A stretch of DNA of 64,000 nucleotides from Lysobacter alkalisoli. GTDB lineage: Bacteria; Pseudomonadota; Gammaproteobacteria; Xanthomonadales; Xanthomonadaceae. The stretch is from assembly GCF_006547045.1 (NCBI RefSeq), contig NZ_CP041242.1, positions 1,684,001 to 1,748,000 of the forward strand, read 5' to 3'. Under the pieces are notes generated by a model. The model was not told the DNA's origin. It did not search any database and saw nothing but the letters and a program-made list of their open reading frames with translations. Of the stretch, positions 1-6,677 are shown one piece after another (position 1 is the first letter of the stretch; each line of letters starts with the position of its first letter). Position numbers and translations under genes: made by a program.

Positions 1-60
1 AGGCCGCACCCGGGAATCTGCGCATCGTAGCCCGGCTGCGTTCCGCGTACCCGGGCTACC
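1..60. repeat. GTAGCCCGGG-type intergenic repeat (partial at window edge)
   Basis: The stretch holds GTAGCCCGG near 28 and CCCGGGCTAC near 50-59, the inverted ends of a dispersed repeat that recurs at 28067-28159 and 49382-49465. It lies downstream of the peroxiredoxin gene. Such REP-like elements are common between genes in Xanthomonadaceae; the left part is cut by the window edge. Confidence 0.6.
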
Positions 61-78
61 GGTTCGGTAGCGGAGCGG

Positions 79-561
79 TTACGCCAACTGTTCCAGCACG
101 TACCCGGCCGCCGACACCCGGAACTCGCCCGGCGCCTCCACGTGCAACTGTTTCACCACGCCATCCTCGGCATACAGAGCGAAGCGCTTGGCGCGCAGGC
201 CCATGCCATAACCGGTGGCATCCAGCTCCAGTCCCAGCGCCCGGGTGAAATCGCCATTGCCGTCGGCCAGCATGTGCAGCCCGGCCGGAACCTGCTGCAT
301 CTGCGCCCAGGCCTGCATCACGAACGGATCGTTGACCGACAGGCAGGCGATCTCGATCCCCTTGGCCCTGAATGCCTCGAAATGCTCGACGAAGCCGGGC
401 AGATGCTGCTCCGAACAGGTTGGCGTGAACGCACCGGGCACCGCGAACAGCACCACATTCTTTCCAGCGAACAGGCTGGCTGCGTCGACGGGCTCGATGC
501 CGTCGATACCGACCTTCTGCAATTGGATGTCGGGAAGGGTGTCGCCGATCTGAATGCTCAT
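79..561 (-). CDS. Prx5-type (type 2) peroxiredoxin
   Basis: This is a 160-residue cytoplasmic peroxiredoxin of the Prx5/AhpE-like redoxin family, which reduces hydrogen peroxide and alkyl hydroperoxides using thiol donors such as glutaredoxin or glutathione. The peroxidatic cysteine lies in the signature PGAFTPTCS at Cys49; a second cysteine, Cys73 in IACLSV, may or may not act as resolving residue. The length is typical and there is no signal peptide. The start at 561 is followed upstream by a purine-rich stretch suited to ribosome binding. It is the last conserved chromosomal gene before the cassette array and is transcribed in the same direction as the cassettes. The family assignment is firm; the exact reductant is not visible. 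Confidence 0.93.
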   Translation of the reverse strand: MSIQIGDTLPDIQLQKVGIDGIEPVDAASLFAGKNVVLFAVPGAFTPTCSEQHLPGFVEHFEAFRAKGIEIACLSVNDPFVMQAWAQMQQVPAGLHMLADGNGDFTRALGLELDATGYGMGLRAKRFALYAEDGVVKQLHVEAPGEFRVSAAGYVLEQLA

Positions 562-600
562 GGGGAATCTCCGTGTGGGAGCGATAGTGTAGGGCGTGGA

Positions 601-711
601 GCCGGATTCCGTATCGGCGATTGGATCAGGTTCTACGATCGCGAGTGGCCACGCCAGGCCCAGAAGATGACGACCCCGGATACGGCCTATGCCGCTACAT
701 CAACCGCGTGA
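601..711 (+). pseudogene. IS3-family transposase OrfB, C-terminal remnant
   Basis: The 36 codons before the stop at 709-711 read GDWIRFYDREWPRQAQ then KMTTPDTAYAA. This matches the C-terminal end of IS3-family DDE transposases, which usually show W-I-x-x-Y/F-N-x-x-R-P-H-Q-A-L followed by K-T-P-x-x-A/F. Only this tail survives; upstream sequence belongs to the peroxiredoxin gene and its leader. The bases after the stop resemble an IS3 right end that abuts a truncated attC site. The call rests on a short motif and should be confirmed by a protein search. Confidence 0.6.
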
Positions 712-1146
712 GCTGTGCGGGAACTGGTGGGTCATTACAGCGCCGCGAAGCAGCGTCGGCTTGAACGAACTGCTAGCGCCCGTGCGACGAGTCCGCAGTT
801 CCCGCAACTTGCCCGTGAACCACTCCTGGCTCTGAATGGATGTGGCGTTACCGCACCTAACCAAGTACGGCTTGCCGGACGTGCTGCTCTTGGACGCGGC
901 ACGATCAATGAATGCTTCGGCTGAAGAAACCAGGCCCTTCCTGAGAAGGTACGCATACTTGCGACGAAGATGAGCAGTAGCTTCGGCTGCCTCATGCCAC
1001 GAGCCATTCCGGTAGAACTGGCAGTCGGATTGACTGAGCGCAACAAAGAGCTGCTCTATCTCACGGCTAACTATCGGCGGCGGCGACTGCTGAGCTGCCG
1101 CAATGCCAGATAGGAATGCCAGTAGGAGTAACAGGATCGATCTCAT
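700..1146 (-). CDS. Cassette 1: DUF5329 family secreted protein
   Basis: The 148-residue product has a clear signal peptide (residues 1-18, ending AAA-Q) and a DUF5329-like domain. Recognisable segments are IEQLFVAL and SDCQFYRNG, then the HLRRKY segment, FIDRAASKSS, SGKPYLVRC and a WL/WF-type end. The function of DUF5329 is unknown; a periplasmic location is inferred. The C-terminus SSSFKPTLLRGA is translated attC sequence, and because the IS remnant removed the attC stop, the frame continues through the remnant to 700. This is the promoter-distal end of the array. The family call is from remembered motifs. Confidence 0.75.
   Translation of the reverse strand: MRSILLLLLAFLSGIAAAQQSPPPIVSREIEQLFVALSQSDCQFYRNGSWHEAAEATAHLRRKYAYLLRKGLVSSAEAFIDRAASKSSTSGKPYLVRCGNATSIQSQEWFTGKLRELRTRRTGASSSFKPTLLRGAVMTHQFPHSSRG
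714..739 (+). repeat. Putative right terminal inverted repeat of the IS3-family remnant
   Basis: Directly after the transposase stop, a segment begins TGTGCGGG and ends GGTGGGTCATTACA. IS3-family right ends usually begin TGTCC, carry a GGGG-TC core and end in CA. The last CA is followed at once by attC core sequence, suggesting the element inserted into the attC site. The match is loose. Confidence 0.4.
740..778 (-). repeat. attC 1, truncated terminal attC
   Basis: Only about two thirds of the site remain: the GCGAAGC loop region, the CGGCTTGAACGAA arm and a degenerate core box GCTAGCG at 772-778. The low-coordinate arm has been replaced by the IS3-like end, so this site should no longer fold or recombine normally. 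Confidence 0.7.
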
Positions 1147-1157
1147 TTCGATAAGGG

Positions 1158-1217
1158 TGCTAATGCCTAAGTTAAGCCGCGCCGCGAAGCGGCGTCGGCT
1201 TGAATGAATTGTTAGGC
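1158..1217 (-). repeat. attC 2 (60 bp)
   Basis: The left box is degenerate (TGCTAAT at 1158-1164) and the right box is GTTAGGC (1211-1217). The loop arm reads GCCGCGAAGCGGC. The degenerate left box marks the junction to the last cassette. Confidence 0.85.
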
Positions 1218-1574
1218 ATCACTCCTCGCTGCCTCCAAAGCCAGCGGAAGGTAGTGGGCCAGCTCTTTAGCTTTGATGTCCTTTGCCGAGTGCAGCTTGA
1301 TATGCCGCCGTCCCTTGCCGCCGCCCTCCAGGTAGCCGAGAGCGTCTGTGATCTTGGCGCCGCTACCAAACTCAACCGAGACATGCTGCTTGTAGGCAAA
1401 GACGCCGCAAAATTGCACGCCAGAAGCAAAGAGGATGCCACCGTACTTGATCTCCTCGGTCACGGAGGGAATGATCTTTTTGACGAGTTTGCGAACAGAC
1501 TCAACTAAAGAGAGTTGCTCGTCGCCTAGAAGGCGAACGTCATCTAGGAGCTCTTGGACGGACTTCGTGGCCAT
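1212..1574 (-). CDS. Cassette 2: DUF1801 domain protein
   Basis: This 120-residue soluble protein matches the DUF1801 (YdhG-like, frataxin-like fold) pattern: an N-terminal helix pair, then EEIKYGGILF, GVFAYKQHVSVEF and GKGRRHIKL. Biochemical role is unknown; some relatives are suggested to bind iron or nucleotides, which I cannot confirm here. I chose the ATG at 1574 because the longer frame runs into attC 3. The stop TAA is inside the GCCTAAC box of attC 2, typical for a cassette gene. Confidence 0.75.
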   Translation of the reverse strand: MATKSVQELLDDVRLLGDEQLSLVESVRKLVKKIIPSVTEEIKYGGILFASGVQFCGVFAYKQHVSVEFGSGAKITDALGYLEGGGKGRRHIKLHSAKDIKAKELAHYLPLALEAARSDA

Positions 1575-1582
1575 GATGTGAT

Positions 1583-1642
1583 GCCTAACGCCTGAACTAA
1601 GCCGAGCCGCGAAGCGGCTTCGGCTTGAATGAATTGTTAGGC
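1583..1642 (-). repeat. attC 3 (60 bp)
   Basis: Boxes GCCTAAC (1583-1589) and GTTAGGC (1636-1642) flank arms with loop GCCGCGAAGCGGC. Cassette 3 is translated into this site on the minus strand. Confidence 0.93.
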
Positions 1643-2025
1643 CGCAGCCGGACAAGCATGTACCCGACTAACGCATAGAAAAGTGCCCATAGATGCTCGT
1701 GGGGCTGCATGACAGCCATGACCTCCGCGCCGAGAAGTAGCGAGATGGCTAGATCTGCAGCCCGGATGATTAGAAGGGCCGCAACGATGTGGGCGACGCG
1801 CCTATGCGCAGCGCCCGCGCCAAGTCGCCAGTAACAAGCTATCAGTACGAGCGCTATTGCGATGCGCCGAGTAATCCAGCTGATTCTTACGATCTGATCG
1901 ATAGTTTCCGGATCCGTGTCGGAGTGCGCAATAACGACGCCGGTAATGACGCCGAAAAGGAGCGATGCCGCGTAAGTCCCGACTACTGCGACTAGCGACC
2001 ATCCAATGATTCTCTTCCAGTTCAC
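1597..2025 (-). CDS. Cassette 3: small integral membrane protein
   Basis: The product is about 142 residues with roughly four hydrophobic segments (near 8-32, 53-70, 78-98 and 108-125). No family is recognised. The start is a GTG at 2025: it has a strong GGAAAGG ribosome-binding site five bases upstream, while the ATG overlapping that site is out of frame and closes after five codons. The gene has no stop before attC 3 and ends with the attC-encoded tail NNSFKPKPLRGSA, stopping at the TAG inside the site. Confidence 0.6.
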   Translation of the reverse strand: MNWKRIIGWSLVAVVGTYAASLLFGVITGVVIAHSDTDPETIDQIVRISWITRRIAIALVLIACYWRLGAGAAHRRVAHIVAALLIIRAADLAISLLLGAEVMAVMQPHEHLWALFYALVGYMLVRLRPNNSFKPKPLRGSA

Positions 2026-2042
2026 GGAGACCTTTCCATGCG

Positions 2043-2102
2043 GTCTAACGCCTGAATTAAGCCGACCCGCGAAGCGGGTTCGGCTTGAATGAATTGTTAG
2101 CT
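2043..2102 (-). repeat. attC 4 (60 bp)
   Basis: Boxes are GTCTAAC (2043-2049) and GTTAGCT (2096-2102). The GTTAGCT variant is matched by AGCTAAC at 2485, the other end of cassette 4. Confidence 0.93.
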
Positions 2103-2479
2103 TGCCGCCAGCGCCGCAAGTGCCATGCAACCAAGTAAACTGCGAGAACAGTTGCCAGCGCCACGAGTGACAGAAATATAGAAGCTTGAGGAATCGGAGT
2201 AAGCCACGCCAGTGCAAGTATGGTTCCAATGACGGGGACCAGAAAATGCGTGGGTTGGTTTCCAGCCCACTTGAGGGTCATCCAGGCAAGAATGGGCCAA
2301 GCTAGGGTGCTTATTGGGAACGTTATAGAAATCCAAATATCCGCACTTGGAGTGGATGAGTTTGAGATAGGCAATGCGAGCACCGCACCCAGCTGAGAAG
2401 TTGCAATTAGAAGATGAAAGAGCATGCCTGGAAGTGACAGCAACCAAGCAATAGTGGCAACGACGATCCGAAGTTTCAT
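2057..2479 (-). CDS. Cassette 4: small integral membrane protein with attC-encoded tail
   Basis: A 140-residue protein starting MKLRIVVATIAW with about four membrane segments (near 5-35, 47-68, 78-95 and 98-118) and a basic HLRRWRQ stretch before the C-terminal tail NNSFKPNPLRGSA encoded by attC 4. No homologous family is recognised, so function is unknown. The ATG at 2479 sits close to the attC 5 boundary as expected; the longer upstream frame crosses attC 5 and was not used. Confidence 0.6.
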   Translation of the reverse strand: MKLRIVVATIAWLLSLPGMLFHLLIATSQLGAVLALPISNSSTPSADIWISITFPISTLAWPILAWMTLKWAGNQPTHFLVPVIGTILALAWLTPIPQASIFLSLVALATVLAVYLVAWHLRRWRQANNSFKPNPLRGSA

Positions 2480-2484
2480 AAGCA

Positions 2485-2598
2485 AGCTAACGCCTGAGTT
2501 AAGCCGACCCGTAGCGGGACGGCGACTGCGTGCTAGCGTAGCGTAAAAGCACGCACGCGGTGGCCCGATACGGGTTCGGCTTGAACGAACTGTTAGGC
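2485..2598 (-). repeat. attC 5 (114 bp)
   Basis: Boxes AGCTAAC (2485-2491) and GTTAGGC (2592-2598). The long terminal arm carries the paired blocks GCGTGCTAGC and AAAGCACGCACGC; the same long type recurs in attC 17, 18 and 37. Confidence 0.92.
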
Positions 2599-2997
2599 GT
2601 ACGCATTGCGGTAAAACGTAAGTGTGAGTGCAAGTGCAGCAGCAAAGCGCACCATAAAATTGATTGTGCAGGACTTGCAGAGATGCGGCCACCGTTTTTG
2701 CGCAATTAAGTCCACCACGGATGTAGCAAGAAAAAGTGCGAGAGAAATCCAAACGAGAGTTATAGCAGCTCGTGGAGCCTCAATCACAAAGAGTCCAACT
2801 CCGATAATACCGCCTGCGATCAGGCACCAAGCTCCAATTAGCACCAAGTATTTTTGGATGTCTCCGACCAGTGGGTTCCTGCCTTGATACAGACACTGCT
2901 CTTGGACTCTCTCGTTCGAAGCGACCGCGACGAGAAGGTAGCCTCCAACCGCGTGAAGTGCTGACAAACTCTGGAAGATCAGTTCGTTGCTATCCAT
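2593..2997 (-). CDS. Cassette 5: small integral membrane protein
   Basis: The 134-residue product begins MDSNELIFQSL and shows three to four hydrophobic stretches (near 10-26, 48-72, 76-96 and 112-130) plus a HLCKSC motif near 104-109 whose two cysteines could pair or bind metal. No family is recognised. It stops at the TAA of the GCCTAAC-type box of attC 5, an ordinary cassette arrangement. Confidence 0.6.
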   Translation of the reverse strand: MDSNELIFQSLSALHAVGGYLLVAVASNERVQEQCLYQGRNPLVGDIQKYLVLIGAWCLIAGGIIGVGLFVIEAPRAAITLVWISLALFLATSVVDLIAQKRWPHLCKSCTINFMVRFAAALALTLTFYRNAYA

Positions 2998-3001
2998 GTA
3001 C

Positions 3002-3118
3002 GCCTAACGCCAGAGTTAAGCCGACCCGCCCCGGGCCGGTTCCGAAGCCGATGTTAACGAGGAACCATCCGGGTGCAAGCTAATCCGAAGCGGGTTCGGC
3101 TTGAACGACCTGTTAGGC
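3002..3118 (-). repeat. attC 6 (117 bp)
   Basis: Long site with boxes GCCTAAC (3002-3008) and GTTAGGC (3112-3118). Its inner arm contains CCGGGCCGGTTCC and GGAACCATCCGGG. This type accompanies all five family A cassettes. Confidence 0.93.
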
Positions 3119-3437
3119 GCACGGTGAAAGGCGGCGAAGTGGAATCGTACCCGTGCACGAAGCAGTGAGCCCGCTGATCAAACCCAACGAAGGCCGACAA
3201 CAGTTGGTGGCCCGGACCCGATTGACCGAAGCCAGGAGCGCCGCCCCCAAAACCGAGGTTTGACCGATCCCTGTGCCGCCCGTCTGGGCTTGGCCAACTG
3301 TCCCGGAGGCCGAGCGGCACAATGGCCGTGGCGGCGCAGCAAGGAACAACCAAAGGAGGCTTTTGATGGGAGGGAATGCCTGACCGGGGCAGGGCGGCTC
3401 GTTAGTGGGAGCGCAATTATGAAAGCGGCATGCCCAC
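3119..3437 (-). mobile_element. Cassette 6: family A cassette, copy 1, no convincing gene
   Basis: About 319 bp without a convincing reading frame. Nearly the same sequence fills cassettes 27, 34, 45 and 50. Each copy is bounded by a 117-bp attC and shares GCACGGTGAAAGG at the low end and GCATGCCCAC at the high end. Short frames exist on both strands but differ between copies through indels (for example CCCCAAAACC here versus CCCCAAACCC in copy 3). A non-coding RNA, a structural element or a decayed gene are all possible. Confidence 0.75.
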
Positions 3438-3497
3438 GCCTAACACCTGAATTAAGCCGAGTTGCGAAGCAACTTCGGCTTGAATGAATTGTTAGGC
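3438..3497 (-). repeat. attC 7 (60 bp)
   Basis: Boxes GCCTAAC (3438-3444) and GTTAGGC (3491-3497) with the loop arm GTTGCGAAGCAAC. It belongs to cassette 7. Confidence 0.93.
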
Positions 3498-3545
3498 ACC
3501 TGACCAGGAGAGCCCGGTTGCCGCCGCTTTGCAAGCCTACTGGAA

Positions 3546-3848
3546 TCAAGGATGCTCCGGACCCTCATGCGCCTCAAACTTGGGCGGATCGAGGATCCGT
3601 AACTGATACTGGCGAGCTAATACTGTAAGCACTTGGTTGACGAGAGAGGAAGGTTTTTGGCTCTTAACCTGATGATGCATTGAGGTGAAAGTGTCCACTG
3701 CGACTTTCTGTCCGTTGTCGAGTACCCAAGCATAAGAATCGCCTTGCAACCCAGACTCGACGTTTGGAAAGTGGCGACCGAGCAGCGCTACCAACGGCTC
3801 GTGCACTTCATAGTAGGACTGCTCGTACTGAAGCTCGGCAAATATCAT
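3546..3848 (-). CDS. Cassette 7: hypothetical soluble protein
   Basis: A 100-residue protein beginning MIFAELQYEQSYYEV with no signal peptide or membrane segment. The sequence GDSYAWVLDNGQKVAVDTF suggests a small alpha/beta fold, but I do not recognise the family. About 48 bp of untranslated sequence separates its stop from attC 7, longer than in most neighbours. The start at 3848 leaves a 34-bp leader after attC 8. Confidence 0.55.
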   Translation of the reverse strand: MIFAELQYEQSYYEVHEPLVALLGRHFPNVESGLQGDSYAWVLDNGQKVAVDTFTSMHHQVKSQKPSSLVNQVLTVLARQYQLRILDPPKFEAHEGPEHP

Positions 3849-3882
3849 TGAATACCTCAGCTGCCGCGTGCTTAACTCAGAC

Positions 3883-3994
3883 GCCTAACGCCAGAGTTAA
3901 GCCGACTACCGTAGCGGAGCCAATCACATGGCATGCTTTACCTGCCATGTGATTGGTGTAGCGAAGGTAGTTCGGCTTGAACGAATTGTTAGGC
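3883..3994 (-). repeat. attC 8 (112 bp) with nested palindrome
   Basis: Boxes GCCTAAC (3883-3889) and GTTAGGC (3988-3994). The terminal arm holds the long palindrome CAATCACATGGCATG ... CATGTGATTG, a type shared only with attC 11. Confidence 0.92.
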
Positions 3995-4417
3995 GCCAAC
4001 CGAACTGTTTGACGCCTTGCCGCTGACCCAGACCGCATGGCCTTGAGCCAGATGCGCTGAGAATAGCGTGCCTTTGGCTGAAAGTGCACAAAGCCCCACC
4101 CCGAAAAGACCGCATTCACGAGGACACCCGTCTGGGTGCACGAATGTTCCGAGAGGCGCCCGCGGAACATGGCGGGCGGGGACGTTGAGGTGCCGATCAT
4201 GGCCGAGGGCGGGACGACCAGGCCGTGCCGGCATTGGAAGGTCAACGCAGCCGATGTTTGTTGAAGCTGCGCGAGCACCCAGCCACGCGCGTAGCGCGTG
4301 GCGGACTGGGCCGATGGTTGTGGCCTGCTTGCCGACACCAATCGGGGCGGAGCCATGCGCGCAGCGGATGGCGTAGCCACTGCGGCGCCGTACGAACCAC
4401 GGTTGAGCTTGATTGGC
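3995..4417 (-). mobile_element. Cassette 8: no convincing gene
   Basis: This 423-bp body has open frames on several strands, including a minus-strand frame of 167 codons that runs through attC 8. None shows a ribosome-binding site, hydrophobic pattern or recognisable family, and composition favours frames without meaning. It contains a perfect hairpin around CCACGCGCGTAGCGCGTGG (4282-4300). I regard it as a probable gene-less cassette, but a coding role on the minus strand is not excluded. Confidence 0.45.
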
Positions 4418-4477
4418 GCCTAACACCTGAATTAAGCCGCGCCGCGAAGCGGCGTCGGCTTGAATGAATTGTTAGGC
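4418..4477 (-). repeat. attC 9 (60 bp)
   Basis: Boxes GCCTAAC (4418-4424) and GTTAGGC (4471-4477), followed by the variant ACACCTGAATTAAGCC. The site is identical to attC 28, which serves the duplicate of cassette 9. Confidence 0.93.
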
Positions 4478-4732
4478 CGACCGTCCGCGCTTGAGCGCTG
4501 ATGTGCCAACCCATGACCAGTATGCAATTACAGCGGCCAGCCAAGCAAAGCCGAGATTGAGGCAGTTCTTGATATAGCCAAACCACTCAAAGGAGTTCCC
4601 AGGCTGTTGCTCGAGCAGGCGCGGCCAGCCCTCAACTTGCCAGAAGTCGGCGAATAGCCATATGGCCAACCATATAGGTGCGACCCAGCCAGAAGAGAAC
4701 GCGATAAGAAGTGCTTGTTTCAGATTGCGCAT
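4472..4732 (-). CDS. Cassette 9: small membrane protein, copy 1 of a duplicated cassette
   Basis: An 86-residue protein starting MRNLKQALLIAF with two membrane segments (near 9-29 and 58-76) joined by an acidic/aromatic loop containing WPRLLEQQPGNSFEWFGY. Cassette 28 encodes the same protein with only three replacements (A7V, W64R and T77S), and the attC sites are also identical. Function is unknown. The stop is the TAA of the attC 9 box. Confidence 0.7.
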   Translation of the reverse strand: MRNLKQALLIAFSSGWVAPIWLAIWLFADFWQVEGWPRLLEQQPGNSFEWFGYIKNCLNLGFAWLAAVIAYWSWVGTSALKRGRSA

Positions 4733-4744
4733 GGTTCCCCGGCG

Positions 4745-4804
4745 GCCTAACGCCTGAATTAAGCCGCGCCGCGAAGCGGCGTCGGCTTGAATGAATTGTT
4801 AGGC
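4745..4804 (-). repeat. attC 10 (60 bp)
   Basis: Boxes GCCTAAC (4745-4751) and GTTAGGC (4798-4804), loop arm GCCGCGAAGCGGC. It belongs to cassette 10. Confidence 0.93.
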
Positions 4805-5170
4805 CGGTACACGAGATGTTTCCTCGCAGCAGGTCACTGGAAATACGAAGGTCTCGCCATTCTGTAGCAGGTGGGGTGTGTGGCGCCGCCACCATGCTGC
4901 TGCCAAGGGATCTGAGCCATGAAGAATGGCTACGGCAGGTATTACCTCAATGATGTAGCCCTCCCACACCTCCTCTTTGACCGGGATGCGCAGGAAGGTC
5001 TTTAGGCGATGGATAGGACTACGAGGGTTTGTTGTGACGCCCTGGGCTACCCAAGTGTGAGGTTGCGGAGCATTGATCTCAGCGAGCGGCAAGGTCAGGC
5101 CTACCCAAGCAGCTCGAACGTTCTCGGGCGCTTCGCCTGGTGGTGCTTGAATAATCCTTACAAATCTCAT
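4799..5170 (-). CDS. Cassette 10: hypothetical soluble protein
   Basis: The 123-residue product starts MRFVRIIQAPPGEAPE, then shows AAWVGLTLPL, GYIIEVIPAV, AAAWWRRHTPHLL and VFPVTCCEE, suggesting a compact alpha/beta domain without signal peptide. No named family is recognised. I chose the ATG at 5170; the longer frame begins inside attC 11 and translates attC sequence. The stop TAA lies in the box of attC 10. Confidence 0.6.
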   Translation of the reverse strand: MRFVRIIQAPPGEAPENVRAAWVGLTLPLAEINAPQPHTWVAQGVTTNPRSPIHRLKTFLRIPVKEEVWEGYIIEVIPAVAILHGSDPLAAAWWRRHTPHLLQNGETFVFPVTCCEETSRVPA

Positions 5171-5176
5171 ACACCG

Positions 5177-5288
5177 GTCTAACACCAGAGTTAAGCCGAC
5201 GACCGTAGCGGAGGCAACCACATGGCATGCTTTACCTGCCATGTGGTTGATGTAGCGAAGGTCGTTCGGCTTGAACGAATTGTTAGGC
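5177..5288 (-). repeat. attC 11 (112 bp) with nested palindrome
   Basis: Boxes GTCTAAC (5177-5183) and GTTAGGC (5282-5288). It carries the same CACATGGCATGC palindrome module as attC 8 although the attached cassettes are unrelated. Confidence 0.92.
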
Positions 5289-5448
5289 GCCACTCTAGCC
5301 TAATCCGCAAGTCGTTGCCGCACCCTGTGCCTGACGCTATCCCGAGCCGCGCGCGTAGCGGGCGGGTTGAGCAGCCAGACGAGCTGAGGGTCGACAATGC
5401 AGCCGTGTGCGCTAGCAGACGGCGAGAACTTGGCGGTGACAATGACGC

Positions 5449-5676
5449 CTACTGAGCCTTGCGGCGTAAGCTGAGCCAGCACCCGACGCCAAGTGCAACG
5501 ATACCCGCTGCCAAATGCAGCAACATCTCCGCGACTGAGGGAGGTGCACCAAATGGATCCGCGTCATTGGCGAGTTGTGCACCTTGAGGATCAGCAAGAG
5601 CGAGCAAGGCGAGGAGACAGAAGCCAAGACCAAGCGCAGACAAGACAATGCCGAGGGCTTTTGCTACAACGCGCAT
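5449..5676 (-). CDS. Cassette 11: small membrane protein
   Basis: A 75-residue protein beginning MRVVAKALGIVLSAL with two membrane segments (near 6-27 and 48-68) and a basic C-terminus LSLRRKAQ. Function is unknown. The remaining 160 bp down to attC 11 hold a possible overlapping frame (5300-5482) of 60 codons in another register, with no clear features. The cassette may be bicistronic or may have a long untranslated tail. Confidence 0.55.
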   Translation of the reverse strand: MRVVAKALGIVLSALGLGFCLLALLALADPQGAQLANDADPFGAPPSVAEMLLHLAAGIVALGVGCWLSLRRKAQ

Positions 5677-5692
5677 GGGTATCTCGTGTGGC

Positions 5693-5752
5693 GCCTAACG
5701 CCTGAATTAAGCCGACCCGCGAAGCGGGTTCGGCTTGAATGAATTGTTAGGG
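5693..5752 (-). repeat. attC 12 (60 bp)
   Basis: Boxes GCCTAAC (5693-5699) and GTTAGGG (5746-5752). The GTTAGGG variant is mirrored by CCCTAAC at 6192, the other end of cassette 12. Confidence 0.93.
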
Positions 5753-6187
5753 CGCGACTCTGCCAAACAGCCGCTCCCACGCTTCTGGACTTTCACGCTC
5801 GACAAGCGGTTCTGCGTAGCTGAGAACATCTACGTAGTTGTTGAGGGTCACTATGAGGTAATGGGTGGGAGGCTCATCCCTCATTCCACGCCTCAGTTCC
5901 GAGAAGCTTTCTGCCCATGTTGAGTCTCGAACAATGAGCATAGGGTATACACCGCCATGCTTGAGCTGAGGCAGTTCCGCGTCGGGGTCGTCTATGAGCC
6001 AATGCGTTGTTTCCTCATGTGCGGAGATAGCCTGGGTATGGGGAAATGTGATCTTTAGGACCGGTGAGCCGCCGATGCCAACGAGTAGCAGAACTGTGGA
6101 AGTGTCAGAGAAGGAAGTAAAAGTGACGCTATCCAAGTAGTCCGTGAGTTCCGGATTGCCATCCCAACGCTGAAATGAATGTCCCAT
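5747..6187 (-). CDS. Cassette 12: hypothetical soluble protein
   Basis: A 146-residue protein, MGHSFQRWDGNPELTD at the start, with beta-rich stretches (TVLLLVGIGG, VLKITFPH, YPMLIVRDS, HYLIVTLNNYVDVLS) and no signal or membrane segment. I do not recognise the family. The stop TAA is the attC 12 box and the start at 6187 lies only a few bases from attC 13, so the gene fills the cassette completely. Confidence 0.6.
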   Translation of the reverse strand: MGHSFQRWDGNPELTDYLDSVTFTSFSDTSTVLLLVGIGGSPVLKITFPHTQAISAHEETTHWLIDDPDAELPQLKHGGVYPMLIVRDSTWAESFSELRRGMRDEPPTHYLIVTLNNYVDVLSYAEPLVERESPEAWERLFGRVAP

Positions 6188-6191
6188 AGCG

Positions 6192-6251
6192 CCCTAACGC
6201 CCGAATTAAGCCGAGTTGCGAAGCAACTTCGGCTTGAATGAATTGTTAGGC
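6192..6251 (-). repeat. attC 13 (60 bp, family B type)
   Basis: Boxes CCCTAAC (6192-6198) and GTTAGGC (6245-6251) with loop arm GTTGCGAAGCAAC, the same inner site carried by every family B cassette. Confidence 0.93.
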
Positions 6252-6617
6252 GCTGAGGTTACCCCAGAATGCCCCGGGGCTGGCAACTGCCGCTTTGAAG
6301 GCGCCCGAAACCTGGGCAACAGTTCGCGCCCGATGACCTGTCCGCTGTGCGCCGCCCGAAGTGGGGCTTTACCGACAGCCCGGCCGCAAGCTTGGCCTGC
6401 GTCCGAAGCCGGAAGCCTGCCCGCGACCCCGTGTGAGCGTGCCCGACAACGTGTCCGAGGCTGTGTCCGACACCGCCAGCGCAGCCGCGCGCGAAGCGGG
6501 CGGCGGTGAAAGCACGAAGATTGTGGCTTGTAGCCCGATGAAGCTAGCAGCGGAGCCGTGCGCAGCGCGGACGGCGGAGCAGAGCAGTGAAGCCAGCAAC
6601 GAAACCGATTTTACAGC
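6252..6617 (-). mobile_element. Cassette 13: family B cassette, copy 1
   Basis: A 366-bp body starting GCTGAGGTTACCCCAG at the low end; near-identical copies form cassettes 23, 29, 46 and 49. Each copy has a 76-codon minus-strand frame opening with a TTG codon (here 6369-6599). Its predicted protein is low-complexity, has no ribosome-binding site, and varies among copies by many replacements, so coding is doubtful. The body has several CCGAAG motifs. This copy ends AACGAAACCGATTTTACAGC, unlike the CTGCTTTTACAGC end of others. Confidence 0.75.
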
Positions 6618-6677
6618 GCCTAACGCCTGAATTAAGCCGAACCGCGAAGCGGTTTCGGCTTGAATGAATTGTTAGGC
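6618..6677 (-). repeat. attC 14 (60 bp)
   Basis: Boxes GCCTAAC (6618-6624) and GTTAGGC (6671-6677), loop arm ACCGCGAAGCGGT. It belongs to cassette 14. Confidence 0.93.

Noticed and set aside
142..711. A 189-codon plus-strand frame over the peroxiredoxin gene
   Set aside because: Its first part is the antisense of the peroxiredoxin; only the last 36 codons, after that gene, look like a transposase tail and were annotated.
3877..4380. A 167-codon minus-strand frame in cassette 8
   Set aside because: It crosses the attC completely and has no ribosome-binding site or recognisable domain. I keep cassette 8 as gene-less with a caution.
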